Source: DATKIY01 sp035543875
Lineage (GTDB): Bacteria > Actinomycetota > Actinomycetes > JAHEKZ01
Reading direction: 5' to 3'
Length of the DNA: 8,347 nucleotides
NCBI GenBank assembly: GCA_035543875.1
Contig: DATKIY010000220.1
Location: forward strand, 1 to 8,347
Of this stretch, positions 1 to 6,100 are shown piece by piece. The notes below the pieces were generated by a model. The model made no database searches and was not told the origin of the DNA. It saw only the letters and a program-made list of their open reading frames with translations. The translations under genes and the position numbers were made by a program. Within the stretch, counting starts at the first letter, position 1; every line of letters starts with the position of its first letter.

Positions 1-173
1 CCGCGGATACCCGCGACACCCCGAGCGAACCGCAGACCACGGCAAACGGCCCGGCCACAGGTGACAATGACGCAGCCGGTCAAGGGGCTGGCCAGCAGAG
101 CGACCCGAAGCAGGGCGACCCGAAGCAGGGCGACCCGAAGCACGACTCGACGAAGCAGGACTCGGCTAACTAA
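1..173 (+). CDS. C-terminal tail of the gene upstream of ftsI, probably FtsL-like septum protein (5' truncated)
   Basis: An open frame entering from the left edge (codons begin at base 3) ends at TAA 171-173. The 56 visible residues are hydrophilic and low in complexity, rich in Gly, Asp, Gln, Pro and Lys, and finish with four pentapeptide repeats, SDPKQ, GDPKQ, GDPKH and DSTKQ, followed by DSAN. G or C occupies the third position in 45 of the 56 codons, as expected for real coding sequence here, while the overlapping frame is full of Arg codons such as AGA, AGG and CGA. In actinobacterial dcw clusters the gene between rsmH and ftsI encodes a small FtsL-like protein with one membrane helix and often a disordered tail. 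The FtsL identity rests on position alone, because the diagnostic membrane helix and coiled coil lie outside the window. The stop is 7 bases before the likely ftsI start. Confidence 0.72.
   Translation, partial: ADTRDTPSEPQTTANGPATGDNDAAGQGAGQQSDPKQGDPKQGDPKHDSTKQDSAN
100..159 (+). repeat. 15-bp tandem repeat, about four copies, inside the ftsL-like tail
   Basis: The unit GCGACCCGAAGCAGG occurs exactly at 100-114 and 115-129, with one mismatch at 130-144, and as a degenerate copy (10 of 15 bases) at 145-159. The unit is a multiple of three, so copy changes keep the frame. It encodes the (G/S)DPKQ pentapeptide in the frame of the upstream gene. Read in the ftsI frame it would give RATRS repeats. 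It looks like a slippage-prone repeat in a disordered tail. Confidence 0.9.
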
Positions 174-180
174 GACGGGA

Positions 181-1962
181 ATGACCGACGTGACGACAAG
201 CCCGCGTAACAACGGGCGCCGCCCAACCGCGGCCGCACCACGGCTGACTTTGGTCGACCCACGTCGACGGGTCACGGCCGTGGGCATCGTGCTCGCCATC
301 GTGCTGTCGTTGTTCGTTGGACGTCTGATCCAGCTGCAAGGACTTGAAGCCTCGGCTTACGCGGCCACCGCTGCCGAGGAAAGACTGCGAACAGTCACCA
401 TTCCTGCCACCCGTGGAACCATCACCGACATTCACGGGGTTGCGTTAGCAACCACGGTTGATGCCGTAGACATCACAGCTGACCAGACTCAGGTTGGTGA
501 CCCACTTTCGGTGGCAGCAGCGTTGGCCCCGTTGGTCAAAGTCGATATTGCGGACCTACAGGACCGACTCACCGGTGACCAGAACTACGCCGACATCGCG
601 CAAGGGGTTTCGCCTGGTGTGTGGCGCAAGGTTCAGGCTCTGCGCCTGCCCGGCATCTACAGCGAGCCCACCGCGCAGCGGGTATATCCCCAGGGCACTC
701 TGGCAGCCAACATTTTGGGGTTCGTGGGCAGCGACGGGCGTGGGTTGAGCGGCTATGAAAGCAGCCTGGACCAGGTGCTGGCTGGCAAAGACGGACAGAC
801 CACATATGAGGCCGGCGCAGGTGGTCAGCAGATCCCTACAGGCGATACCGAGAACCAAGACCCGACGCCCGGCTCGGATGTGCGGCTCACCATCGACCGA
901 GATATTCAGTTCATCGCAGAGCGCGCACTCCGTCGCAAGGTTCAGGAGTCCGCAGCCGAGAGCGGCACGGTCGTGGTGATGGACCCACGCAGCGGACAAA
1001 TCCTTGCACTCGCTTCTTATCCGTCATTCGACCCGAGTGACCCGCAAGCGGCACCGGACGCAGACAGAGGCAACCGCGCCGTCAGTGACATCTATGAGCC
1101 GGGTAGCACCAGCAAAGTGATGACGATGGCGTCGGCTCTCGATAACGGCGCCATAACCCCCATGACGAAAATCGAAGTCCCGCCGATTTTGTATCGAGGT
1201 GGGTCAGACTTCCACGACCATGACCCGCACGGAGTCCTCCACTTAACAGCGACTGGTGTCCTGGCACTGTCGAGCAACCTCGGCACCATGCTGATTGCCG
1301 AAAAACTCGGTCGACAGCCGCTGTTCGACACGCTGCGCAAGTTTGGGATGGGCCAGCCGAGCGGCCTGGGGTTCCCCGGTGAAAGTCCTGGCATTCTCCC
1401 GGACGTGTCCGGTTGGGGTCCGACAAACTTTGCGACGATTGCTTTCGGCCAGGGGTTGTCGCTCAACGCCGTGCAGGCAACCTCGGTGTTTGCCACAATT
1501 GCAAACAACGGTGTGCGAGTTGAGCCATCGCTGATCGATGGAACCTATGAACCCGACGGCACCTTTGCCCCAGCCCCAGCCCCTGCCCGTCACCGGGTGG
1601 TCAGTGCTGAGACAGCAAGGACATTGAGCGAAATGATGGAGTCCGTGGTCTCGGACGAAGGTACGGCTCCGATGGCACAGATTCCCGGATACCGGGTCGC
1701 AGGAAAGACTGGCACGGCGGAGAGGGTCGACGACTCCTGCAGTTGCTATCGCGGCTATACCGCGTCGTTTATCGGCTTCGCACCGGCTGACGATCCGGCG
1801 TTGGTGGTGTCGGTAACTCTGCAGGACCCCACCAACGGCCACTATGGCGGCGTGTTGGGTGGCCCTGTCTTCAAGCGCGTGATGTCCTTTGCCCTGCAGA
1901 GCCAGCAGATTCCGCCCACCTTGACCAAGGCACCAAACATGCGGTTGACCTACCGGCCGTAG
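181..1962 (+). CDS. ftsI: Division-specific class B penicillin-binding protein (FtsI/PbpB, septal D,D-transpeptidase)
   Basis: This membrane-anchored transpeptidase cross-links septal peptidoglycan as partner of FtsW. With the ATG at 181 it has 593 residues, within the usual family range. A short basic cytoplasmic tail precedes one transmembrane helix at about 31-52. The dimerisation domain follows, with RGTITD at 78-83 (the usual DRNG is DIHG here) and GYESSLDQVLAGKDG further on. The transpeptidase domain has all three active-site motifs: STSK with nucleophile Ser309, SSN at 364-366 and KTGT from Lys509. A Cys-Ser-Cys pair lies at 520-522. No PASTA domain follows; the protein ends soon after the catalytic fold. 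The open frame extends back to GTG 61, but that part overlaps the upstream gene's repeat and reads as RATRS repeats, so I reject it. GTG 190 is an alternative start, nine bases after the weak purine run GACGGGA at 174-180. A 24-base gap separates it from murE. Confidence 0.95.
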   Translation: MTDVTTSPRNNGRRPTAAAPRLTLVDPRRRVTAVGIVLAIVLSLFVGRLIQLQGLEASAYAATAAEERLRTVTIPATRGTITDIHGVALATTVDAVDITADQTQVGDPLSVAAALAPLVKVDIADLQDRLTGDQNYADIAQGVSPGVWRKVQALRLPGIYSEPTAQRVYPQGTLAANILGFVGSDGRGLSGYESSLDQVLAGKDGQTTYEAGAGGQQIPTGDTENQDPTPGSDVRLTIDRDIQFIAERALRRKVQESAAESGTVVVMDPRSGQILALASYPSFDPSDPQAAPDADRGNRAVSDIYEPGSTSKVMTMASALDNGAITPMTKIEVPPILYRGGSDFHDHDPHGVLHLTATGVLALSSNLGTMLIAEKLGRQPLFDTLRKFGMGQPSGLGFPGESPGILPDVSGWGPTNFATIAFGQGLSLNAVQATSVFATIANNGVRVEPSLIDGTYEPDGTFAPAPAPARHRVVSAETARTLSEMMESVVSDEGTAPMAQIPGYRVAGKTGTAERVDDSCSCYRGYTASFIGFAPADDPALVVSVTLQDPTNGHYGGVLGGPVFKRVMSFALQSQQIPPTLTKAPNMRLTYRP

Positions 1963-1986
1963 CCGCCGACGGTAATGAAATGAGTC

Positions 1987-3639
1987 ATGGATCTCCGTCC
2001 GAACAACGACGGCGTGTCACTGGATCGTGTGGCCGCCACGGTGGGTGCGCCTGACCTCGATGCCGGTCAGGGCGGTACGGCTGTCGAGCTCGCGTCGATC
2101 ATCGTCCGCGGAATCTGCGTCGACTCCCGGAAAATCCAAGCCGGGGATCTGTTTGCCGCGCTCCCGGGCGAGAACGTGCACGGCGCGCGGTTCGCCGAAG
2201 CCGCGGTTCGGGACGGTGCGGTGGCGCTGCTTACAGACAGGGCAGGTGCCGCACTGGTAGGCCCTGAGCTGTGTCCGATGCTCATCGTCGCGGACCCGCG
2301 AGCGCAGGTTGGCGCGGCAGCGTCGCAGATCTATGGCGACCCGTCAGCTGACTTGCTGCTGTTCGCGGTGACTGGCACGAACGGCAAGACGACTACGACG
2401 TGGTTGTTGGAGGCAGGTCTGCGCGAGGCGGGTCACATCACTGGGTTGGTCGGCACGGTCGAAACGCGGATCGCCGGTGCACCTGTTCCTAGTGTTCGCA
2501 CCACACCGGAAGCACCCGAACTGCACGCGCTGCTTGCGGTGATGCGCGAACGAGGAGTCACGGCGGTTGCCATCGAGGTGTCCTCTCACGCGTTGGCGCT
2601 GGGGAGGGTCGACGGTTGCCTGTTTGATGTCGCTGGCTTTACCCAGTTTGGCAGTGACCATCTTGACTTTCATGGCACTGTCGACCACTACTTCAACGCG
2701 AAAGCTCGACTGTTCACACCCGATCATGCCCGAGCAGGGGTGGTGTGCGTGGACAGCGCGGGAGGTCGCCGGCTGCTTGGGTTGACTCGAATTCCGACAA
2801 CCTCGTTGTCGACCGACAGCCGGGGATCTGCATCGCAACCCGGTGATCGAGCCGACTGGCAGGTCAGCAAAGTCACCTCTCGAGCTTCCGGCGGTTACGC
2901 GTTTACGCTGAGCGGTCCGGGACAGACGACGTCAGACGTTGCAGTCGCGCTGCCTGGTCGCTTCAACATAGCCAACGCGTCGCTGGCACTGGCGATGTTG
3001 CAAACCGCAGGGGTTGACGAACACGAAGCCAGGACCGGCATTGAGAAATGTCGCGGGGTCCCTGGACGAATGGAAGCCATCGACGGCGGCCAAGGCTTTG
3101 TCGCTCTTGTCGACTACGCACACACACCTGATGCGCTTGATGCAGTGCTGACCTCGCTGCGTCCAGATGTAGCGAAGCGGCTGATCGTGGTCATGGGGTG
3201 TGGGGGTGACCGCGACCCAACCAAGCGCGGGTCAATGGGCGAGGTTGCTGCCACGTTGGGCGATATTGTCATCGTCACCGACGACAACCCGCGCTTTGAG
3301 AATCCGGCGGCAATTCGAGCAGCTGTTCTGGCGGGGGCACGGTCAGTGATGTCAGCCCATACCGCGCGGATCGAGGAGATAGCGGGCCGAGCGAAAGCGA
3401 TGGCACGCGCTGTCGCAATCGCGGGTCCAGGTGATGCGGTGGTCGTCGCGGGCAAAGGGCACGAGCAAGGACAGGAGATCGACGGTCATGTCTACCCATT
3501 CGACGACCGTGTTGTACTCCGGGAGGCGTTGCTCGGGCTCGTCGGAAACGACGACGACGTCCAACGGGGCGTTGGGGGTGGTGTCGAGGCGAACGGGTTG
3601 ACCCCGGAGGATCGACCGCGACCCCAGGAGGAGAAATGA
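1987..3639 (+). CDS. murE: UDP-MurNAc-L-Ala-D-Glu:meso-diaminopimelate ligase (MurE)
   Basis: MurE is a cytoplasmic ATP-dependent ligase adding the third stem-peptide residue. The 550-residue product has the three Mur ligase domains. The N-terminal part carries the VDSRKIQAGDLFAAL segment that helps bind the uridine substrate. The central domain holds the ATP loop TGTNGKTT at 129-136 (Lys134), TTPEAPE and EVSSHAL for the substrate, and the expected carbamoylated Lys239 in YFNAKARLF. The C-terminal domain begins near GRMEAI at 360 and contains DYAHTP at 376-381. DNPR at 433-436 is the diaminopimelate-selecting motif, supported by G489 and E493 in GKGHE; lysine-adding enzymes lack this Arg. The product is longer than the usual 480-510 residues, mainly through a 31-residue hydrophilic tail from about 520. 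The start ATG 1987 has no good Shine-Dalgarno; GTG 2014 is a weaker alternative. The stop overlaps the murF start by 4 bases. Confidence 0.97.
   Translation: MDLRPNNDGVSLDRVAATVGAPDLDAGQGGTAVELASIIVRGICVDSRKIQAGDLFAALPGENVHGARFAEAAVRDGAVALLTDRAGAALVGPELCPMLIVADPRAQVGAAASQIYGDPSADLLLFAVTGTNGKTTTTWLLEAGLREAGHITGLVGTVETRIAGAPVPSVRTTPEAPELHALLAVMRERGVTAVAIEVSSHALALGRVDGCLFDVAGFTQFGSDHLDFHGTVDHYFNAKARLFTPDHARAGVVCVDSAGGRRLLGLTRIPTTSLSTDSRGSASQPGDRADWQVSKVTSRASGGYAFTLSGPGQTTSDVAVALPGRFNIANASLALAMLQTAGVDEHEARTGIEKCRGVPGRMEAIDGGQGFVALVDYAHTPDALDAVLTSLRPDVAKRLIVVMGCGGDRDPTKRGSMGEVAATLGDIVIVTDDNPRFENPAAIRAAVLAGARSVMSAHTARIEEIAGRAKAMARAVAIAGPGDAVVVAGKGHEQGQEIDGHVYPFDDRVVLREALLGLVGNDDDVQRGVGGGVEANGLTPEDRPRPQEEK
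3626..3633 (+). promoter_or_regulatory. Strong Shine-Dalgarno of murF, inside the end of murE
   Basis: AGGAGGAG lies four bases (counted from AGGAGG) before ATG 3636. It is the best ribosome site in the window and lies in the last codons of murE, so it both fixes the murF start and helps dictate the Glu-Glu-Lys end of MurE. It supports murF translation by ribosomes finishing murE as well as by new ones. Confidence 0.85.
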
Positions 3640-5021
3640 TCAGCGCGAGTGTCGGGGAGGTAGCCCGTGTCGTCGACGGCACGCTGGTTGATGGCGCCCG
3701 TGCAAATGACCAGGTTCAGGGTGTAACAAGCGACTCGCGCTCGATCGAGGCCGGCCAGCTGTTCGTCGCGCTGCAAGGCACTCAGGTCGACGGACACGAC
3801 TTCGCTCGTCAGGCAATCGCATCCGGAGCAGCTGTCGTTCTGGCATCTCGAGGAGTTGGCGCCCCAGCGATCGTCGTCGACGATGTGCTGCTCGCATTGG
3901 GAAAGCTGGCGAGGCACCATATTGAGCAGCTTCCCGGTGCGACCGTGATTGCCATCACCGGCTCAGTCGGCAAGACGACCACCAAGGATCTGTTGGCACA
4001 CGTCCTGACGACGATAGGGCCGACCGTTGCGCCGCCAGGTTCTTTCAACAACGAGCTCGGACTGCCGATGACGGTGCTAACAGCAGACGCAGCCACGCGG
4101 TTTCTCGTCCTGGAGATGGGTGCTCGATCGGCAGGACACATCGACTACCTGTGTGGGATTGCGCCCCCCAAGGTCGGTGTTGAGCTGGCCGTGGGCAGCG
4201 CTCATATTGGCGAGTTTGGTGGGCGGGAGGAAATCGCGAAGGCCAAGGCTGAGCTCGTGAGGGCGCTGCCCGCGTCGGGGATCGCCGTCCTGAACGAGGA
4301 CGATGACTACGTTCGTAGCATGTCCGAACAGACGACCGCCCGCGCTGTGACATTCGGAGAGAGTCGCAACGCAGACATGCGAGCCGAGAATGTGAGATCG
4401 GATCAGTTGGATAGGGCGTCGTTTACGCTGTGCAGCCCCGACGGTCAAGCTGTCGTCGACCTGCGCTTGCCTGGTCGCCATCTGGTTCCTAATGCGCTCG
4501 CAGCGGCCGCAACGGCTTGGGCCCTCGGAGTCCCGCTTGAGGTGGTTGCTCGTCGGCTCGGAACGGCAACGTCGGTGAGTCGATGGCGCATGGAGACGAG
4601 CGAACGAGTCGATGGCCTCATCGTGATCAATGATGCTTATAACGCCAGCCCCGAGTCGGTGCGCGCGGCCCTGAAGTCGCTTAAACACATCGGCCAAGAC
4701 CGTCGCACTTGGGCAGTGCTCGGCGAGATGCGAGAGTTGGGCGAAGCCAGTGTTGCCGAGCATGACTCGATTGGCCGGCTCGTGGTGCGGCTGGACGTGC
4801 AACGTCTCGTGGTGGTGGGAGAGGCGGCTCGGCCGATCTACCTGGCCGCGCAGCATGAGGGGTCGTGGGGCGAGGAAGCCGCGTTCGTTCCCGACGTTGA
4901 CGCAGCCATCGAGCTGCTGCTGGCTGAGGTCCGCCCCGACGACGTGGTGCTACTCAAGGCTTCTCGCGCGGTTGGTCTCGAACGGGCCGCGAACGCGCTG
5001 CTTGCAGGTGAATGTCAATGA
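3636..5021 (+). CDS. murF: UDP-MurNAc-tripeptide:D-alanyl-D-alanine ligase (MurF)
   Basis: MurF completes the cytoplasmic precursor by adding the D-Ala-D-Ala dipeptide with ATP hydrolysis. The 461-residue product matches the usual family length. The N-terminal domain has TSDSRSIEAGQLFVAL; the central domain has the ATP loop TGSVGKTTTK at 108-117 (Lys113), the MurF-typical NNELGLP from 138, LEMGAR around 160 and the HIGEFGGREEIAKAKAEL segment. The C-terminal domain has NDAYNASPES from 332 and AVLGEMRELGE. These motifs distinguish it clearly from MurE and MurD. ATG 3636 shares ATGA with the murE stop and has a strong ribosome site at 3626-3633. The stop TGA 5019-5021 overlaps the mraY start in the same manner. 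Nothing is missing or broken. Confidence 0.97.
   Translation: MISASVGEVARVVDGTLVDGARANDQVQGVTSDSRSIEAGQLFVALQGTQVDGHDFARQAIASGAAVVLASRGVGAPAIVVDDVLLALGKLARHHIEQLPGATVIAITGSVGKTTTKDLLAHVLTTIGPTVAPPGSFNNELGLPMTVLTADAATRFLVLEMGARSAGHIDYLCGIAPPKVGVELAVGSAHIGEFGGREEIAKAKAELVRALPASGIAVLNEDDDYVRSMSEQTTARAVTFGESRNADMRAENVRSDQLDRASFTLCSPDGQAVVDLRLPGRHLVPNALAAAATAWALGVPLEVVARRLGTATSVSRWRMETSERVDGLIVINDAYNASPESVRAALKSLKHIGQDRRTWAVLGEMRELGEASVAEHDSIGRLVVRLDVQRLVVVGEAARPIYLAAQHEGSWGEEAAFVPDVDAAIELLLAEVRPDDVVLLKASRAVGLERAANALLAGECQ
5006..5011 (+). promoter_or_regulatory. Shine-Dalgarno that decides the mraY start
   Basis: AGGTGA matches the anti-Shine-Dalgarno at six consecutive positions. It is six bases before ATG 5018 but directly abuts ATG 5012, so it favours 5018 as the mraY start. 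It is coded within the last residues of MurF. Confidence 0.7.
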
Positions 5022-6100
5022 AGCTGGTCTTGCTGGCCATCGCGACGAGTCTTGGCGTTGGCCTCTTCGTTACTCCGCTGTGGATCAAGTGGCTGCGTAC
5101 GCGCGGCTACGCGCAGTCCATTCGAGACTCAGACGAGCTTGGCTATGCGGTTCCCGACCACGCATCCAAGCGGGGAACACCGTCGATGGGCGGGGTGGTC
5201 ATCGTGGCCGGTACCGTCTTTGGGTACACGATGGCTCATCTCATTGCCTGGAGCGGGCCAAGTGCATCCGCGTTACTCGTGCTTTGGCTGATGATCGGGC
5301 TTGCCACCGTCGGGTTCGCTGACGACTACATCAAAATCTTCCGGCAGCGATCGACCGGCTTGCGAGTCAAAACCAAGCTCATCGGACAAGCGTCAGTCGC
5401 CCTCATCTTTGCTGTCCTTGCCCTGCAGTTCCCCGACGTCAACGGCTATACGCCAGCCACACAGTTCATCTCGTTTGTTCGTGATACGTCGGTGTTCCTG
5501 CCAGTTGGCGTCTATCTCATCTGGGTGTGGTTCATGGTGGCGGCGACGTCAAACGCCGTGAACCTGACCGATGGTTTGGACGGACTAGCAACAGGTGCGG
5601 CAGCCATCGTGTTCGGCGCCTACGTGACGGTGGGGTTGTGGCAGTACGGGCACGGTTGCGCGCAACTACCTTTGGGTGACTGCTACGCCGTCCGTAATCC
5701 CCTCGACCTCGCGATCGTCGCTGCCGGCCTGCTGGGTTCGTGCTTCGGGTTCCTCTGGTGGAATGCGTCGCCAGCCCAGATCTTCATGGGGGACACCGGT
5801 TCGCTGGCGCTTGGTGGAGCGATGGCAGGCCTTGCGATCTGTACGCAAACCGAGCTGTTACTTGCGGTGCTCGCTGGCCTGTTTGTCCTCATCACACTGT
5901 CGGTCATCATCCAGGTCGCGTCATTCAAGATGACGGGGAAACGGGTCTTCCTGATGAGCCCGATCCAGCACCACTTCGAGCTCAAGGGCTGGCCAGAAGT
6001 CACGATCGTCATCCGGTTTTGGATCATCTCCGGCCTGCTCACCGGATTCGGCTTCGCCATCTTCTACGCCGAGTGGTTGGGTGGAGGAGTGCTGGCGTGA
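5018..6100 (+). CDS. mraY: Phospho-N-acetylmuramoyl-pentapeptide transferase (MraY, lipid I synthase)
   Basis: MraY is a multi-pass membrane enzyme that moves phospho-MurNAc-pentapeptide from UDP to undecaprenyl phosphate, the first membrane step. The 360-residue product is of normal length and mostly hydrophobic helices. Conserved cytoplasmic motifs are all visible: KRGTPSMGG near 50, the Asp102-Asp103 pair in ADDYIK, NLTDGLDGLA from 182 with Asp185 and Asp188, and FMGDTGSL with Asp259. The late histidine motif reads QHHFELKGW (Gln317, His318, His319), where many homologues have HHH; I recall Gln also in other actinobacteria. I prefer ATG 5018 over the in-frame ATG 5012 because of ribosome-site spacing and because it gives the same ATGA overlap seen between murE and murF; the N-terminus MKLVLLAIATS then resembles relatives. 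Its own stop overlaps the murD GTG. Confidence 0.97.
   Translation: MKLVLLAIATSLGVGLFVTPLWIKWLRTRGYAQSIRDSDELGYAVPDHASKRGTPSMGGVVIVAGTVFGYTMAHLIAWSGPSASALLVLWLMIGLATVGFADDYIKIFRQRSTGLRVKTKLIGQASVALIFAVLALQFPDVNGYTPATQFISFVRDTSVFLPVGVYLIWVWFMVAATSNAVNLTDGLDGLATGAAAIVFGAYVTVGLWQYGHGCAQLPLGDCYAVRNPLDLAIVAAGLLGSCFGFLWWNASPAQIFMGDTGSLALGGAMAGLAICTQTELLLAVLAGLFVLITLSVIIQVASFKMTGKRVFLMSPIQHHFELKGWPEVTIVIRFWIISGLLTGFGFAIFYAEWLGGGVLA
6083..6089 (+). promoter_or_regulatory. Shine-Dalgarno that decides the murD start
   Basis: GGAGGAG lies seven bases before GTG 6097, close to ideal spacing, and is coded by the last residues of MraY (GGGVLA). It supports GTG 6097 over the in-frame ATG 6121, which has only GGAG at 6109-6112. 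Confidence 0.8.

Noticed and set aside
1243..1842. Open frame of 199 codons on the - strand opposite ftsI
   Set aside because: Antisense shadow of the transpeptidase domain; nothing recognisable.
1951..1974. Possible hairpin at the end of ftsI (CGGC/GCCG, and TACCG/CGGTA)
   Set aside because: Stems of four or five pairs, no T run, and inside a tightly spaced operon; no better than chance in GC-rich DNA.
4077..4856. Open frame of 259 codons on the - strand opposite murF
   Set aside because: It lies entirely antisense to a complete, motif-rich murF; its translation is rich in Arg, Ser and His with no recognisable domain. Long antisense frames are common in GC-rich genes.
5740..6096. Possible long N-terminal extension of MurD into mraY
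   Set aside because: The region encodes essential MraY motifs in another frame, and GTG 6097 has an ideal ribosome site. A fusion is not needed.
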